Shown here one piece after another: positions 1-6,232 of a DNA stretch of 13,016 nucleotides (its first letter is position 1; every line of letters starts with the position of its first letter). The notes below the pieces were generated by a model. That model worked only from the letters and a program-made list of their open reading frames with translations. It was not told the DNA's origin and searched no databases. Both the position numbers and the translations under genes were made by a program. Origin of the DNA: Dehalococcoidia bacterium UBA5748 (GTDB lineage Bacteria; Chloroflexota; Dehalococcoidia; Dehalococcoidales; UBA5627); contig DIFM01000009.1 of assembly GCA_002419135.1 (NCBI GenBank), forward strand, positions 1 through 13,016, read 5' to 3'.

Positions 1-65
1 TCAAAGAAATCATTGGTGAACTGACAGTGGAATTAAAAAAAAGCGAACTGGAAGGACTGATATGA
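1..65 (+). CDS. IS3-family transposase OrfA, C-terminal fragment (partial at window edge)
   Basis: From position 3 an open frame encodes KEIIGELTVELKKSELEGLI and stops at TGA 63-65, overlapping the ATG of orfB at 62 (ATGA arrangement). The charged helical tail fits the end of an IS3-family OrfA, whose helix-turn-helix part would lie upstream of the window. An A8 run at 35-42 sits in this tail. Slipping -1 there joins the orfB frame with no intervening stop, which is the usual way this family makes the OrfAB fusion transposase. The identification depends mainly on its position in front of orfB. Confidence 0.6.
   Translation, partial: KEIIGELTVELKKSELEGLI
35..43 (+). promoter_or_regulatory. 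Predicted programmed -1 frameshift site (A8G)
   Basis: Eight A residues (35-42) are followed by G. In the orfA frame the codons are AAA (36-38), AAA (39-41), AGC. Shifting back one base gives AAA AAA AAG, then CGA ACT GGA AGG ACT GAT ATG, which enters the orfB frame with no stop. Poly-A heptamers of the A_AAA_AAG type are the known frameshift signals of IS150-like elements. Use of the site here is inferred. Confidence 0.6.
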
Positions 66-838
66 AACGGACAGAATCGACCGGTGTAATTGAAAGTAAC
101 ACAGTTATATTGGAACGTATCAAGGAATTGAAAGCCGAGCATCCCTTTTGGGGGTATCGACGAATATGGGCGACTCTTAAGTATGTGGATGGGTATGAGA
201 TTAACAAAAAACGCATATTACGGTTAATGCGAAAACATGAACTCCTGGTAAAATCACGCTCCAATCTAAAAGCTACAAGGGTTCCCCAAAGAAGTAAACC
301 CAAACCGGATAGACCGGATCAGTGGTGGGGTATTGATATGACCAAGGTAATGGTACAGGGCTTCGGCTTGGTTTACATAGTTGTGGTGTTGGATTGGTAT
401 ACCAAGAAGGTTGTTGGTTATTACGCGGGTTTACAGTGCAAGTCTATACACTGGTTGGAAGCTTTGGATATGGCAGTTAATATACAATTCCCGGATGGGG
501 CAAGAAACCATGTATTGTCTCTCATGTCGGATAATGGCTGCCAGCCAACATCGAAAAGCTTCATGAAATCGTGCCGTGACATGGAAATTAAGCAGGCTTT
601 TACCGGCTACAATAACCCCAAGGGGAATGCCGATACCGAGAGGTTTTTCCGGACAATGAAAGAAGAGCTACTATGGCCGCGAGAGTGGGTAAATCCTATG
701 GAGCTTATGGATGAAATCGGGGAATGGATTCCGAATTACAATGTCAACTATCTGCATTCGTCATTGGGATATAAGACACCAAACCAGGCGGAAACAGAAT
801 ATTATAATGGACAGCTACTACACAATTTGAGGGCTTGA
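62..838 (+). CDS. IS3-family transposase OrfB (DDE integrase core)
   Basis: This 258-residue protein is the catalytic half of an IS3-family transposase. The N-terminal part has the HTH_21-like segment (HPFWGYRRIW, residues 27-36; KKRILRLMRKHEL, 49-61). The rve-type catalytic core follows with all expected residues: Asp92 in WWGIDMT, Asp157 in SDNG, and Glu193 in DTERFFRTMKEE. The D157-E193 spacing is 35 residues, and Lys200 lies seven residues after the Glu. The C-terminal YNVNYLHSSLGYKTPNQ motif (about 227-243) is typical of the family. Length is normal and there are no internal stops. The ATG at 62 overlaps the orfA stop; translation is probably either as OrfAB by -1 frameshifting or by coupled re-initiation. 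It catalyses cut/copy-out transposition of its own element. Confidence 0.93.
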   Translation: MKRTESTGVIESNTVILERIKELKAEHPFWGYRRIWATLKYVDGYEINKKRILRLMRKHELLVKSRSNLKATRVPQRSKPKPDRPDQWWGIDMTKVMVQGFGLVYIVVVLDWYTKKVVGYYAGLQCKSIHWLEALDMAVNIQFPDGARNHVLSLMSDNGCQPTSKSFMKSCRDMEIKQAFTGYNNPKGNADTERFFRTMKEELLWPREWVNPMELMDEIGEWIPNYNVNYLHSSLGYKTPNQAETEYYNGQLLHNLRA

Positions 839-914
839 CTTAACGGGGTGCATTACAGCCCTTCACCCATTATGATAATCTCTACTTATATAGAACGCTA
901 CATCTAAAATCGAT

Positions 915-939
915 CCCGTTATCCCAGTTGGGTAACAGG
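915..939 (-). terminator. Imperfect hairpin downstream of MBL gene 1, possible terminator
   Basis: CCCGTTATCCC (915-925) and GGGTAACAGG (930-939) form a stem around the AGTT loop, with one bulge and one mismatch. On the minus strand it lies 12 nt past the stop of the MBL gene and is followed within a few bases by a short TTTT. There is no long T-run, so its efficiency as an intrinsic terminator is uncertain. Confidence 0.35.
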
Positions 940-951
940 TATTAGAAGTTA

Positions 952-1719
952 TTAAATGTTAATTACCAAACCCTCATATGCAGGATGGATATCAAATCCG
1001 TCATTGGCTAGCTCTTTTAGTTCTGAATGGATTTCGGTTTCTAAATCTGAATTCATATGCAAGCAGTAAGTAAGAGGAGCGTACCCCGTAATTTTGCGGA
1101 ATTCGATTAGTTCTTCCCTGATTAAACTAGCAGTTAAATGTCCTCCCTGTCTTATTGACTCTTGAAAACGGTTAGTAGCAGTACATTCTATGATTAGAAT
1201 ATCGGGAGCAACCTCGGCTAAGCGATGAGCAATATTTGGTCCAGTATCGCTACAAAAAAGACATGTTTTACCCTCTATTGATGTCAACGCATAACCTAGT
1301 GCCGGTAATAGATGAGGAAGTGCTATAGCTTTTACCTTAAATCCAGAGATTATTAGGGTTTGTCCATCCTCAATAGCTTCAAATTTAAATGTTGGTTTAT
1401 CTGCTGGCTTCTGAAAAAAATCAGAGTATATTATACCATCAAGCAACCTACTTGATAAGACATCTTTAATCGAGGTGTGGCCATAGAGAACAGTATGCGT
1501 TTTATTTAGAAACATATTCATACCTAGTATTGGAATATCGCGTATATGGTCATAGTGAGCATGGGTTAAAATCACTGCTTCAATCTGCAATTGCTCACTA
1601 ATATGAAGGTTAGAGGTTAAGCCACCAGCATCAAGCACCACTCTGCCATCAATAATAACGGATGTCATACTGGTGGAAGCACTCTCAGTATTATGAGTTC
1701 CTAAAAATCGTATTTCCAT
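952..1719 (-). CDS. Metallo-beta-lactamase-fold hydrolase, copy 1
   Basis: This 255-residue protein has the binuclear-metal MBL core: HAHYDH (His53, His55, Asp57, His58), a later His136, Asp158 in SDTG, and further histidines at 194 and 221. The overall pattern (GTHNTESASTSMTS start, THAHYDHIRDIP, SDTG, IIECT) resembles the class II cyclic-nucleotide phosphodiesterase/RNase Z-like branch more than true beta-lactamases, but the substrate cannot be read from the sequence. No signal peptide is visible, so it should be cytoplasmic. It is a clear paralogue of the plus-strand gene at 4014-4787, sharing residue blocks along the entire length. Its codons are noticeably more A/T-rich than those of the plus-strand genes, and it lies next to an insertion sequence, which suggests transfer or relaxed constraint. 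The start ATG has no good Shine-Dalgarno sequence close by (GAGAG about 16 nt upstream), but the first residues align with the paralogue. Confidence 0.85.
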   Translation of the reverse strand: MEIRFLGTHNTESASTSMTSVIIDGRVVLDAGGLTSNLHISEQLQIEAVILTHAHYDHIRDIPILGMNMFLNKTHTVLYGHTSIKDVLSSRLLDGIIYSDFFQKPADKPTFKFEAIEDGQTLIISGFKVKAIALPHLLPALGYALTSIEGKTCLFCSDTGPNIAHRLAEVAPDILIIECTATNRFQESIRQGGHLTASLIREELIEFRKITGYAPLTYCLHMNSDLETEIHSELKELANDGFDIHPAYEGLVINI

Positions 1720-1769
1720 TTTAGGTATTCATTCTCTCATGTTAAAAGATTAAGTGCAATTCACATTCT

Positions 1770-1775
1770 ATTATA
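1770..1775 (-). promoter_or_regulatory. Possible -10 box of MBL gene 1
   Basis: On the minus strand a perfect TATAAT (1775 to 1770) lies about 50 nt upstream of the MBL start codon. I cannot find a convincing -35 hexamer at 16-18 nt, so this is only a candidate. Confidence 0.3.
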
Positions 1776-1906
1776 AAGCGTGGCTTGGCAGTATAAGTAT
1801 TAAGCTTAAGTATTCCAGCTTAATCGTTAGAGCCGATGAGTTGTATATAATTAAATGCGAAGAACGTGTATGGAAACCTTCCTCCCATTAAACTATTATA
1901 AAAAAG

Positions 1907-1978
1907 TAGCAGCGACTGGAATTGAACCAGTGACCAAGGGCTTATGAGTCCCCTGCTCTACCTCTGAGCTACGCTGCC
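1907..1978 (-). tRNA. tRNA with CAU anticodon, probably elongator tRNA-Met
   Basis: The minus strand folds as a 72-nt cloverleaf: acceptor GGCAGCG/CGCUGCU (first pair G-U), D-stem GCUC/GAGC with a 7-nt loop, anticodon loop CUCAUAA (anticodon CAU), variable loop UGGUC, T-arm ACUGG-UUCAAUU-CCAGU, and discriminator A. The anticodon stem GGGGA/GCCCU has a terminal G-U pair and an A-G opposition next to the loop. CCA is not encoded. A CAU anticodon can be elongator Met, initiator Met or lysidine-modified Ile2. The paired position 1-72 argues against an initiator, and elongator Met is the best guess. A T6 run on the minus strand follows almost immediately (1905-1900) and may end transcription. Confidence 0.9.
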
Positions 1979-2008
1979 ACGCTGGAAACCTATTCTGTTA
2001 CCTGAAAT

Positions 2009-2037
2009 ATTGTATTGTCCTGCAGGTCTGTTGTCAA
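2009..2037 (-). promoter_or_regulatory. Sigma70-type promoter of the tRNA gene
   Basis: The minus strand shows a perfect TTGACA (2037-2032), a 17-nt spacer, and TACAAT (2014-2009; five of six consensus bases). Transcription would start about 5-8 nt downstream, roughly 25 nt ahead of the mature tRNA 5' end at 1978. Position and strength fit a stable-RNA gene. Confidence 0.75.
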
Positions 2038-2058
2038 ATACAAACAAGATAACAAAAG

Positions 2059-2163
2059 CTACTTCTTCTCGTATTCCCTGCAGTAAACCGCATTGGGCCG
2101 TTCCCGGTTATGGCAGGCGCTGCGCCAGTTCCACTTGCAGCTGCCACAAAGGATAACGTTCAT
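2059..2163 (-). CDS. Possible small cysteine-rich protein (34 residues), unknown function
   Basis: I do not recognise this gene. The minus-strand frame ends with a compact block MNVILCGSCKWNWRSACHN followed by RERPNAVYCREYEKK: four cysteines (6, 9, 17, 28 from the chosen Met) plus His18, arranged CxxC-x7-CH-x9-C. This looks like a small zinc-binding or disulphide knuckle rather than random translation, and the residues upstream of the chosen Met lack that character. The frame stays open upstream to 2331, with another Met at 2220. No good Shine-Dalgarno precedes either Met, which weakens the case. It lies between the tRNA promoter and the divergent corA promoter, ending about 20 nt before the TTGACA of the tRNA. 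It may be a real conserved small protein or a chance ORF. Confidence 0.45.
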   Translation of the reverse strand: MNVILCGSCKWNWRSACHNRERPNAVYCREYEKK

Positions 2164-2254
2164 TCCGAGCGCTTTTTTAATACTGATAACTATTCGATTT
2201 CTTAAGGGAATCTGTTGCATTTTTAATGATAATTTGGAGTAAAATATAGTATAG

Positions 2255-2273
2255 TAGCAATTGGTACTTGCTA
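2255..2273. repeat. Inverted repeat TAGCAA-N7-TTGCTA, possible operator
   Basis: A perfect 6-bp inverted repeat (2255-2260 and 2268-2273) around TTGGTAC lies in the non-coding region upstream of corA. Its right edge touches a minus-strand TATAAT (2278-2273). The size and symmetry would suit a dimeric repressor site, but nothing identifies a regulator. Confidence 0.3.
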
Positions 2274-2287
2274 TTATAACAATTCGG

Positions 2288-2316
2288 GTGCCAAACGGTA
2301 AAGTATGTGATAGAAT
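2288..2316 (+). promoter_or_regulatory. Candidate promoter of the corA-led operon
   Basis: GTGCCA (2288-2293; four of six matches to TTGACA), a 17-nt spacer, and TAGAAT (2311-2316; five of six matches to TATAAT) lie about 30 nt ahead of the corA ATG. This is the best plus-strand sigma70-like signal in the gap. Confidence 0.5.
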
Positions 2317-2348
2317 AATCAGGTTTATCATACGAAAGAAGAGGCGTT

Positions 2349-3296
2349 ATGGCAGAAGTTCAGAAGGAAGATAAAAAAAAGCTGAATATCGATACTCTGG
2401 ACTGGAAGGGAATGACCTGGGTGGATATCTCCCCTCCGGGTCAAAGTGAAATCGATTATCTGGCTGAGAATTACCATTTTCATCCCCTCGATCTCGACGA
2501 CACCTTAAGCCGCCGTCAACGCCCTAAAATAGACGAGTATAAAGATTATCTGTTCATCGTTTTTCACTTCCCCATTTACAGCAAGGAAGAGAAAGTTCTT
2601 ATTTCGAGTCAAATCTCCGTATTCATCGGACAGGATTACCTGATTACCATACACAAAGGCGTCTTAAAACCGCTGGTAAAACTGTTTCGTGAGTGCGAAC
2701 TGGATGAGGAATCCCGTGAAGAATATTTGGGGCAGGGGCCCGGTTTTCTGTTGTATCGCATACTCGACCGACTGGTCGATTACTGTCAGCCTATTCTGAA
2801 CAAGGTAATTGACGGTATCGAAGACGTTGAGGATGAAATCTTTTCAGAACGCAAGGGTGAAATTATACGTGAAATATCCCGTTTGCGTCGTGATGTAATT
2901 GCTTTGCGCCGTATAATCTGGCCGATGAGAGCGGTTATCGGGCGGCTGGAACCGAGAATCCGTCGTTTTATAAATATTGATATGTCGGTCTATTTCGGTG
3001 ACATAGTCGACCACCTCGACAGAATCTGGGACGGACTGGACGAATACAAGGAAATCATCGAGGGGTTAAATGATACACATGATTCGATAGCTACCAATAT
3101 GACCAATAAAACAATCCGTTTACTCACTATAATCACCACCGTGATGCTGCCGCTGACTGTTGTATCAAGTTTCTTCGGTATGAATATCCCATTGCCGTTC
3201 GAGAATTCCGCTATGGGTGTATTCTACGTTTTTCTCATAATATTTATTTTTATCGGGCTTGTCCTTTTATTTCTGCGCAAATTACGGGTTATTTAG
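2349..3296 (+). CDS. corA: CorA-family divalent metal ion (Mg2+/Co2+) transporter
   Basis: The 315-residue protein has the CorA layout: a soluble alpha/beta N-terminal domain (about 1-130, with KIDEYKDYLFIVFHFP at 60-75), a long charged helical stalk (about 140-255, including REISRLRRDVIALRRIIWPMR), and two C-terminal membrane helices (about 257-276 and 288-309). The signature GMN motif at 277-279 (FFGMN) follows the first helix, and the short basic tail KLRVI fits the cytoplasmic end. CorA proteins form homopentameric inner-membrane channels for Mg2+ or related divalent ions; which ion is used here cannot be told. The start is ATG, preceded by GAGG four nt upstream. It opens a close-packed plus-strand run. 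Confidence 0.92.
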   Translation: MAEVQKEDKKKLNIDTLDWKGMTWVDISPPGQSEIDYLAENYHFHPLDLDDTLSRRQRPKIDEYKDYLFIVFHFPIYSKEEKVLISSQISVFIGQDYLITIHKGVLKPLVKLFRECELDEESREEYLGQGPGFLLYRILDRLVDYCQPILNKVIDGIEDVEDEIFSERKGEIIREISRLRRDVIALRRIIWPMRAVIGRLEPRIRRFINIDMSVYFGDIVDHLDRIWDGLDEYKEIIEGLNDTHDSIATNMTNKTIRLLTIITTVMLPLTVVSSFFGMNIPLPFENSAMGVFYVFLIIFIFIGLVLLFLRKLRVI

Positions 3297-3326
3297 TCCG
3301 TTCCGGCCGAAGAAGGGTTTTTATCA

Positions 3327-3986
3327 ATGAACGTATCGCATCGTTTTGTCATAATCAGCGCAATCTATGTTACGGCGCTTATAACCGCCAATATTATATC
3401 GGTTAAGGTTATCGGATTCGGCTCTGTGGTAGTGCCTGCCGCTATAATTATCTTCCCGCTGAGTTATATCTTCGGTGATATCCTGACCGAGGTTTACGGC
3501 TACCGCTGGGCACGCCGCGTAATCTGGCTGGGTTTCGGCTGTAACCTGATATTCGTTCTTTTTTCATATCTGGGGCAGTTACTGCCGGCGGCTTCTTTTT
3601 GGACAGACCAGCCGGCATACGAAAGCATACTTGGATATGCTCCCAGGTTGCTGTTGGCTTCCGTTTGCGGCTATCTGGTGGGGGAATTTGTCAATTCCTT
3701 CATAATGGCAAAAATGAAAGTGGCTACAAAGGGTCGCTGGTTGTGGGCGCGCACCATCGGCTCGACAGTTTTCGGACAGGGATTGGATACGGCAATATTT
3801 ATAGTGATTGCATATGTCGGCACGGCATCATTCGTTCCATTGATGATTCTTTATCACTGGCTGATAAAAGTCGGCATTGAAGCACTGGCGACACCTATAA
3901 CCTATAAAACAGTCAATTATTTAAAGAGAAAAGAAAATATAGATACTTACGACATAGATACCAATTTCAATCCGTTCAAATTCTAG
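3327..3986 (+). CDS. yhhQ: Queuosine precursor transporter (YhhQ/VUT family)
   Basis: The 219-residue protein is hydrophobic, with about six membrane segments (roughly 8-28, 33-50, 64-84, 105-125, 148-166, 168-186). It contains the family blocks GDILTEVYGYRWARR (50-64), GEFVNSFIMAKMK (119-131), and RTIGSTVFGQGLDT (142-155). Family members import precursors of queuosine such as preQ0 or preQ1, used to modify position 34 of certain tRNAs; this assignment comes from the family. The start ATG follows AGAAGGG with a rather long spacer. It lies 30 nt after corA and 27 nt before the next gene, so co-transcription is likely. No preQ1 riboswitch-like element is visible upstream. Confidence 0.88.
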   Translation: MNVSHRFVIISAIYVTALITANIISVKVIGFGSVVVPAAIIIFPLSYIFGDILTEVYGYRWARRVIWLGFGCNLIFVLFSYLGQLLPAASFWTDQPAYESILGYAPRLLLASVCGYLVGEFVNSFIMAKMKVATKGRWLWARTIGSTVFGQGLDTAIFIVIAYVGTASFVPLMILYHWLIKVGIEALATPITYKTVNYLKRKENIDTYDIDTNFNPFKF

Positions 3987-4013
3987 CCGGTGGTTTTAAG
4001 GGAGAGAGAAGCT

Positions 4014-4787
4014 TTGAAAATAAGATTTTTGGGCGCACATAACACCGAAACCCGCGACACAAGGCTTTCCGGCTTGCTGACGGACGGCGTACTGGCGCTG
4101 GATGCCGGCAGTTTGGCATCCGGCTTGACGCTCTCCGAACAGCTGAATATAAAAGCGGTGCTTGTAACTCACCAGCACTATGACCACGTGAAAGACCTGC
4201 CGCTTCTGGGTATGAATCACTTCTTAAACCACAGCTCATTCGATGTGTATTGCCTTGCCGAAACGGGAGATGTTATATCCCAATACTTAATGGATGGCAA
4301 TTTATACTCCGAATTCCTGAAAAAGAACGGGAAGGGAAAGGCGGTCATCGAACTCCATATTGTCCGGCCTTACCTGCAGACGCAAATCGAAGGATATTCG
4401 GTTACGCCTGTTCCGGTATCGCACGGCGTTCCTGCTGTGGGTTATCTGGTTTCTGCTACCGGAGGTAAATCTTTCTTTTATACCGGGGATACGGGGCGGG
4501 GCTTATCCGACTGCTTCGAGCGCATTTCATCAAATCTGTTGATTATAGAGGTTACCTCTCCCAATGAATACATAGACTTTTGTCGTGAAAAAGGGCATCT
4601 TTGCCCCGCTTTATTAAAAGAAGAACTTCTCAGGCATCGGAAAATCCTAGGATATATACCGGATGTGGTAACGGTACATATGAATTACACTCTGGAAACG
4701 GATATCCGTGAAGAATTGAGAGAAGTTTCCGAAGAATTGGGTATATCAATAAGCATGGCTTTTGAAGGCAAGGAACTCGAAATCTAG
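4014..4787 (+). CDS. Metallo-beta-lactamase-fold hydrolase, copy 2
   Basis: This 257-residue protein is a paralogue of the MBL protein at 952-1719. It keeps HQHYDH (His53, His55, Asp57, His58), His137, Asp159 in TGDTG, and histidines 195 and 222, so the metal site should be intact. As for copy 1, the pattern is closest to class II cyclic-nucleotide phosphodiesterase/RNase Z-like MBL proteins; the substrate is unknown. I choose the TTG at 4014 as start because AAGGGAG lies nine nt upstream and the protein then begins MKIRFLGAHNTE, aligning residue for residue with MEIRFLGTHNTE of copy 1. An in-frame GTG at 3990 has no ribosome binding site and would add eight unrelated residues. Codon use matches the neighbouring plus-strand genes, unlike the A/T-rich copy 1. 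The next gene follows after 19 nt. Confidence 0.88.
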   Translation: MKIRFLGAHNTETRDTRLSGLLTDGVLALDAGSLASGLTLSEQLNIKAVLVTHQHYDHVKDLPLLGMNHFLNHSSFDVYCLAETGDVISQYLMDGNLYSEFLKKNGKGKAVIELHIVRPYLQTQIEGYSVTPVPVSHGVPAVGYLVSATGGKSFFYTGDTGRGLSDCFERISSNLLIIEVTSPNEYIDFCREKGHLCPALLKEELLRHRKILGYIPDVVTVHMNYTLETDIREELREVSEELGISISMAFEGKELEI

Positions 4788-4806
4788 ACTGCCGGGGTTT
4801 GGGCAG

Positions 4807-5301
4807 ATGAATGATTTTAAGTTTATAATCGACCAAAATGCAGGCAAGCTGGTAAAATGGCTGCGTATGCTCGGTTATGATACTGTCTTCTTTGAGGGTG
4901 GGGATGATTCGGAATTGGTAAATCTCGCACGTTCGGAGAGCCGCATCATAATAACAAGAGATACCGGCATAATGAAGCGCCGGCTTATTACTTCGGGGCT
5001 GGTATCGGCAATACTTTTAACAAGTGAAATTCCAAGGGTGCAGATAAGAGAGGTGCTTCATATCCTTGAAACGAAGAATTGCTTTGCTCCTTTTACCCGC
5101 TGTATGGAATGCAACGGTCTGCTGGAAGAGCGGAAAAAGGAGGAAGTTAAGGAAAGAATTCCACCTTACGTTTATAAAACACAGAACAAGTATATGGAAT
5201 GTCCTTGCTGCCGGCGTATTTACTGGAAAGGAACCCACTGGCAGGCTATGATGGATAAATTGAATGGCTTAATACAGGAGGAAATCCATGGAAGTATTTG
5301 A
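4807..5301 (+). CDS. Mut7-C domain protein (PIN-like RNase fold plus zinc ribbon)
   Basis: The 164-residue protein matches the stand-alone Mut7-C family. The N-terminal part has a PIN-like acidic pattern: FIIDQNAGKLVKWLRMLGYDT (split as residues 6-15 and 16-26), GGDDSELV (31-38), and IIITRDTG (47-54), with Asp9, Asp33/34 and Asp52 as candidate metal ligands. A zinc ribbon follows: Cys99-x2-Cys102 and Cys132-x2-Cys135, then YWKGTHW (139-145). The family is predicted to be a ribonuclease from its fold; a substrate is not established here. ATG 4807 is preferred because homologues begin just before FIIDxNxGKLxKWLR. A Met at 4762 in the same frame would overlap the MBL gene. There is no strong Shine-Dalgarno, so translation may be coupled to the gene before it. 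Confidence 0.87.
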   Translation: MNDFKFIIDQNAGKLVKWLRMLGYDTVFFEGGDDSELVNLARSESRIIITRDTGIMKRRLITSGLVSAILLTSEIPRVQIREVLHILETKNCFAPFTRCMECNGLLEERKKEEVKERIPPYVYKTQNKYMECPCCRRIYWKGTHWQAMMDKLNGLIQEEIHGSI

Positions 5302-5887
5302 TGCGGTCGTAAAGAGGCGGTCAATAAGAATATTCAAGGAGAAACCGGTCGATTATGCTGCTTTGCAAAGGTGCGTGGAAGCTGCACGGTTAGCGCCTTC
5401 GGCAATGAACAGTCAGCTGTGCGAGTATGTAATAGTCGATGATAAACAGCTTCTAGTCGAAATACTGGATTCGGTTGCCCTTTGGGGTGGAGTTCCCAAA
5501 CCGGCAGGCGGCTGGTCTTTGGAAAAGAAACCGGTAGCATACATCGTTGTCCTTATAAACCTTGAGCTGGAAAAGGAGCGCGGCTGCGGCAGGTCGAATG
5601 CCTTTCTCGATATCGGTCTGGCAATGGAGAATATGGTACTGGTAGCCATGGAACAGGGGATTGGAACCTGTATTATGACCGGAATAGATAAAAAAGGGGT
5701 TGGGGAAATAATCAATATACCGAAAAAGTTCGAAGTGGCGGCGATGCTGGCTCTGGGCTATCCCGATGAAAAAATTGTTCTGGAAACAACCTTTCATTCG
5801 GTTAAACGCTGGGTGGATGAAGAAGGAGTACGACATGTTCCCAAGCGTAAAATTGAAGATATATTGCACCGGAACAAGTTTGAATAG
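5288..5887 (+). CDS. Nitroreductase-family FMN-dependent oxidoreductase
   Basis: The 199-residue protein has nitroreductase hallmarks: RRSIRIFKEKPV near the N-terminus (10-21), whose Arg/Ser residues usually contact the FMN phosphate, APSAMNSQ (36-43), and the glycine-rich GIGTCIMTGID segment in the second half. A C-terminal extension ends VPKRKIEDILHRN. Members are usually homodimeric FMN enzymes using NAD(P)H to reduce nitro compounds, quinones or other electrophiles. The physiological substrate here is unknown. The gene overlaps the Mut7-C gene by 14 nt, and a perfect GGAGG Shine-Dalgarno lies inside the upstream gene, six nt before the ATG. Confidence 0.88.
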   Translation: MEVFDAVVKRRSIRIFKEKPVDYAALQRCVEAARLAPSAMNSQLCEYVIVDDKQLLVEILDSVALWGGVPKPAGGWSLEKKPVAYIVVLINLELEKERGCGRSNAFLDIGLAMENMVLVAMEQGIGTCIMTGIDKKGVGEIINIPKKFEVAAMLALGYPDEKIVLETTFHSVKRWVDEEGVRHVPKRKIEDILHRNKFE

Positions 5888-5891
5888 CGCT

Positions 5892-6047
5892 ATTGTCATC
5901 CGGAAGTCACAGTGGGTGACTGAAGGATCTGGTGGGAGGTAAAAGTCAAATTATCTGCCCTTCCCCGGATGTCGAGTTTCGGCTTGTGGAAACGAAATCC
6001 CGATTACTCGGGACTTCGTTCGACCACCACGAACTCAGCATGGCAGT
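5892..6047 (+). repeat. 156-bp dispersed repeat with terminal inverted repeats, copy A
   Basis: This non-coding stretch begins ATTGTCATCCGGAAGTCA and ends CTCAGCATGGCAGT. It aligns end to end and without length change with 12785-12940. Inside is a strong hairpin, AACGAAATCCCG (5991-6002) with CGGGACTTCGTT (6009-6020). The ends are degenerate inverted repeats of each other (ATTGTCAT versus ACTGCCAT). Size, ends and position between genes suggest a small non-autonomous (MITE-like) or REP-like element. An ORF runs through it, but I do not regard it as coding. Confidence 0.75.
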
Positions 6048-6074
6048 ATTGGAGGTATTAATTCACCGGTGTAG

Positions 6075-6160
6075 ATTGCCATCACATCGTCCCTCTCAGA
6101 TTCGTATGAGATTCATTCGCCTGCGTCTCAGAATGACACAGCAGAGGGACTCCCGGCAAT
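6075..6160. repeat. Inverted-repeat unit in the gap upstream of nnr
   Basis: Nested arms can pair: ATTGCC (6075-6080) with GGCAAT (6155-6160), GTCCCTCT (6089-6096) with AGAGGGAC (6143-6150), and TCATTC (6113-6118) with GAATGA (6131-6136). The wording resembles dispersed intergenic repeats of the 'GATTGC...GCAATGACG' and 'CTCAGAATGACA' type seen in many bacterial genomes. With the 156-bp element it fills most of the 5888-6180 gap, where I see no gene. Confidence 0.5.
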
Positions 6161-6182
6161 GACGATTTTTATATATTTGCTA

Positions 6183-6211
6183 TTGACCACCGATAGCGGT
6201 ATTGCTAAACT
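6183..6211 (+). promoter_or_regulatory. Candidate promoter of nnr-coaX
   Basis: TTGACC (6183-6188; five of six consensus), a 17-nt spacer, and TAAACT (6206-6211; four of six) lie 21 nt ahead of the nnr ATG. It sits just downstream of the repeats, so transcription of this block is probably independent of the corA-nitroreductase run. Confidence 0.55.
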
Positions 6212-6232
6212 CTATTCACAGGATTATTGAAT

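Larger units (their letters stand above)
1..857 (+). mobile_element. IS3-family (IS150-like) insertion sequence, right part
   Basis: The left end lies outside the window. Visible are the last 20 codons of orfA, the complete orfB transposase, and about 20 nt of non-coding DNA ending in a probable right terminal repeat. Read from outside inward, that end starts TGTAATGCACCCCGTTAAG (minus strand from 857), which resembles the TGTA(C/G)TGC(A/C)CCC termini I know from the IS150 group of the IS3 family. The exact end at 857 is inferred, because the left repeat and any target-site duplication cannot be seen. The transposase is intact, so the element may be, or recently was, active. Confidence 0.75.

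Noticed and set aside
1799..1835. A/T-rich repeated words (AAGTATT, AGCTTAA) upstream of MBL copy 1.
   Set aside because: They are short and low in complexity, as expected by chance in an A/T-rich gap; there is no consistent spacing.
3990..4013. Upstream GTG start for MBL copy 2.
   Set aside because: It has no ribosome binding site and adds residues absent from the paralogue; TTG 4014 has AAGGGAG at nine nt and aligns with copy 1.
5413..5899. Minus-strand ORFs of 100 and 148 codons opposite the nitroreductase.
   Set aside because: The plus-strand frame carries clear nitroreductase motifs, and the antisense frames lack any recognisable domain or ribosome binding site.
5932..6162. A 76-codon ORF through the 156-bp repeat, with a similar ORF in copy B (12822-13013).
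   Set aside because: The shared reading frame is explained by DNA-level repeat identity. The frames diverge outside the repeat, and the translation has no protein-like character.
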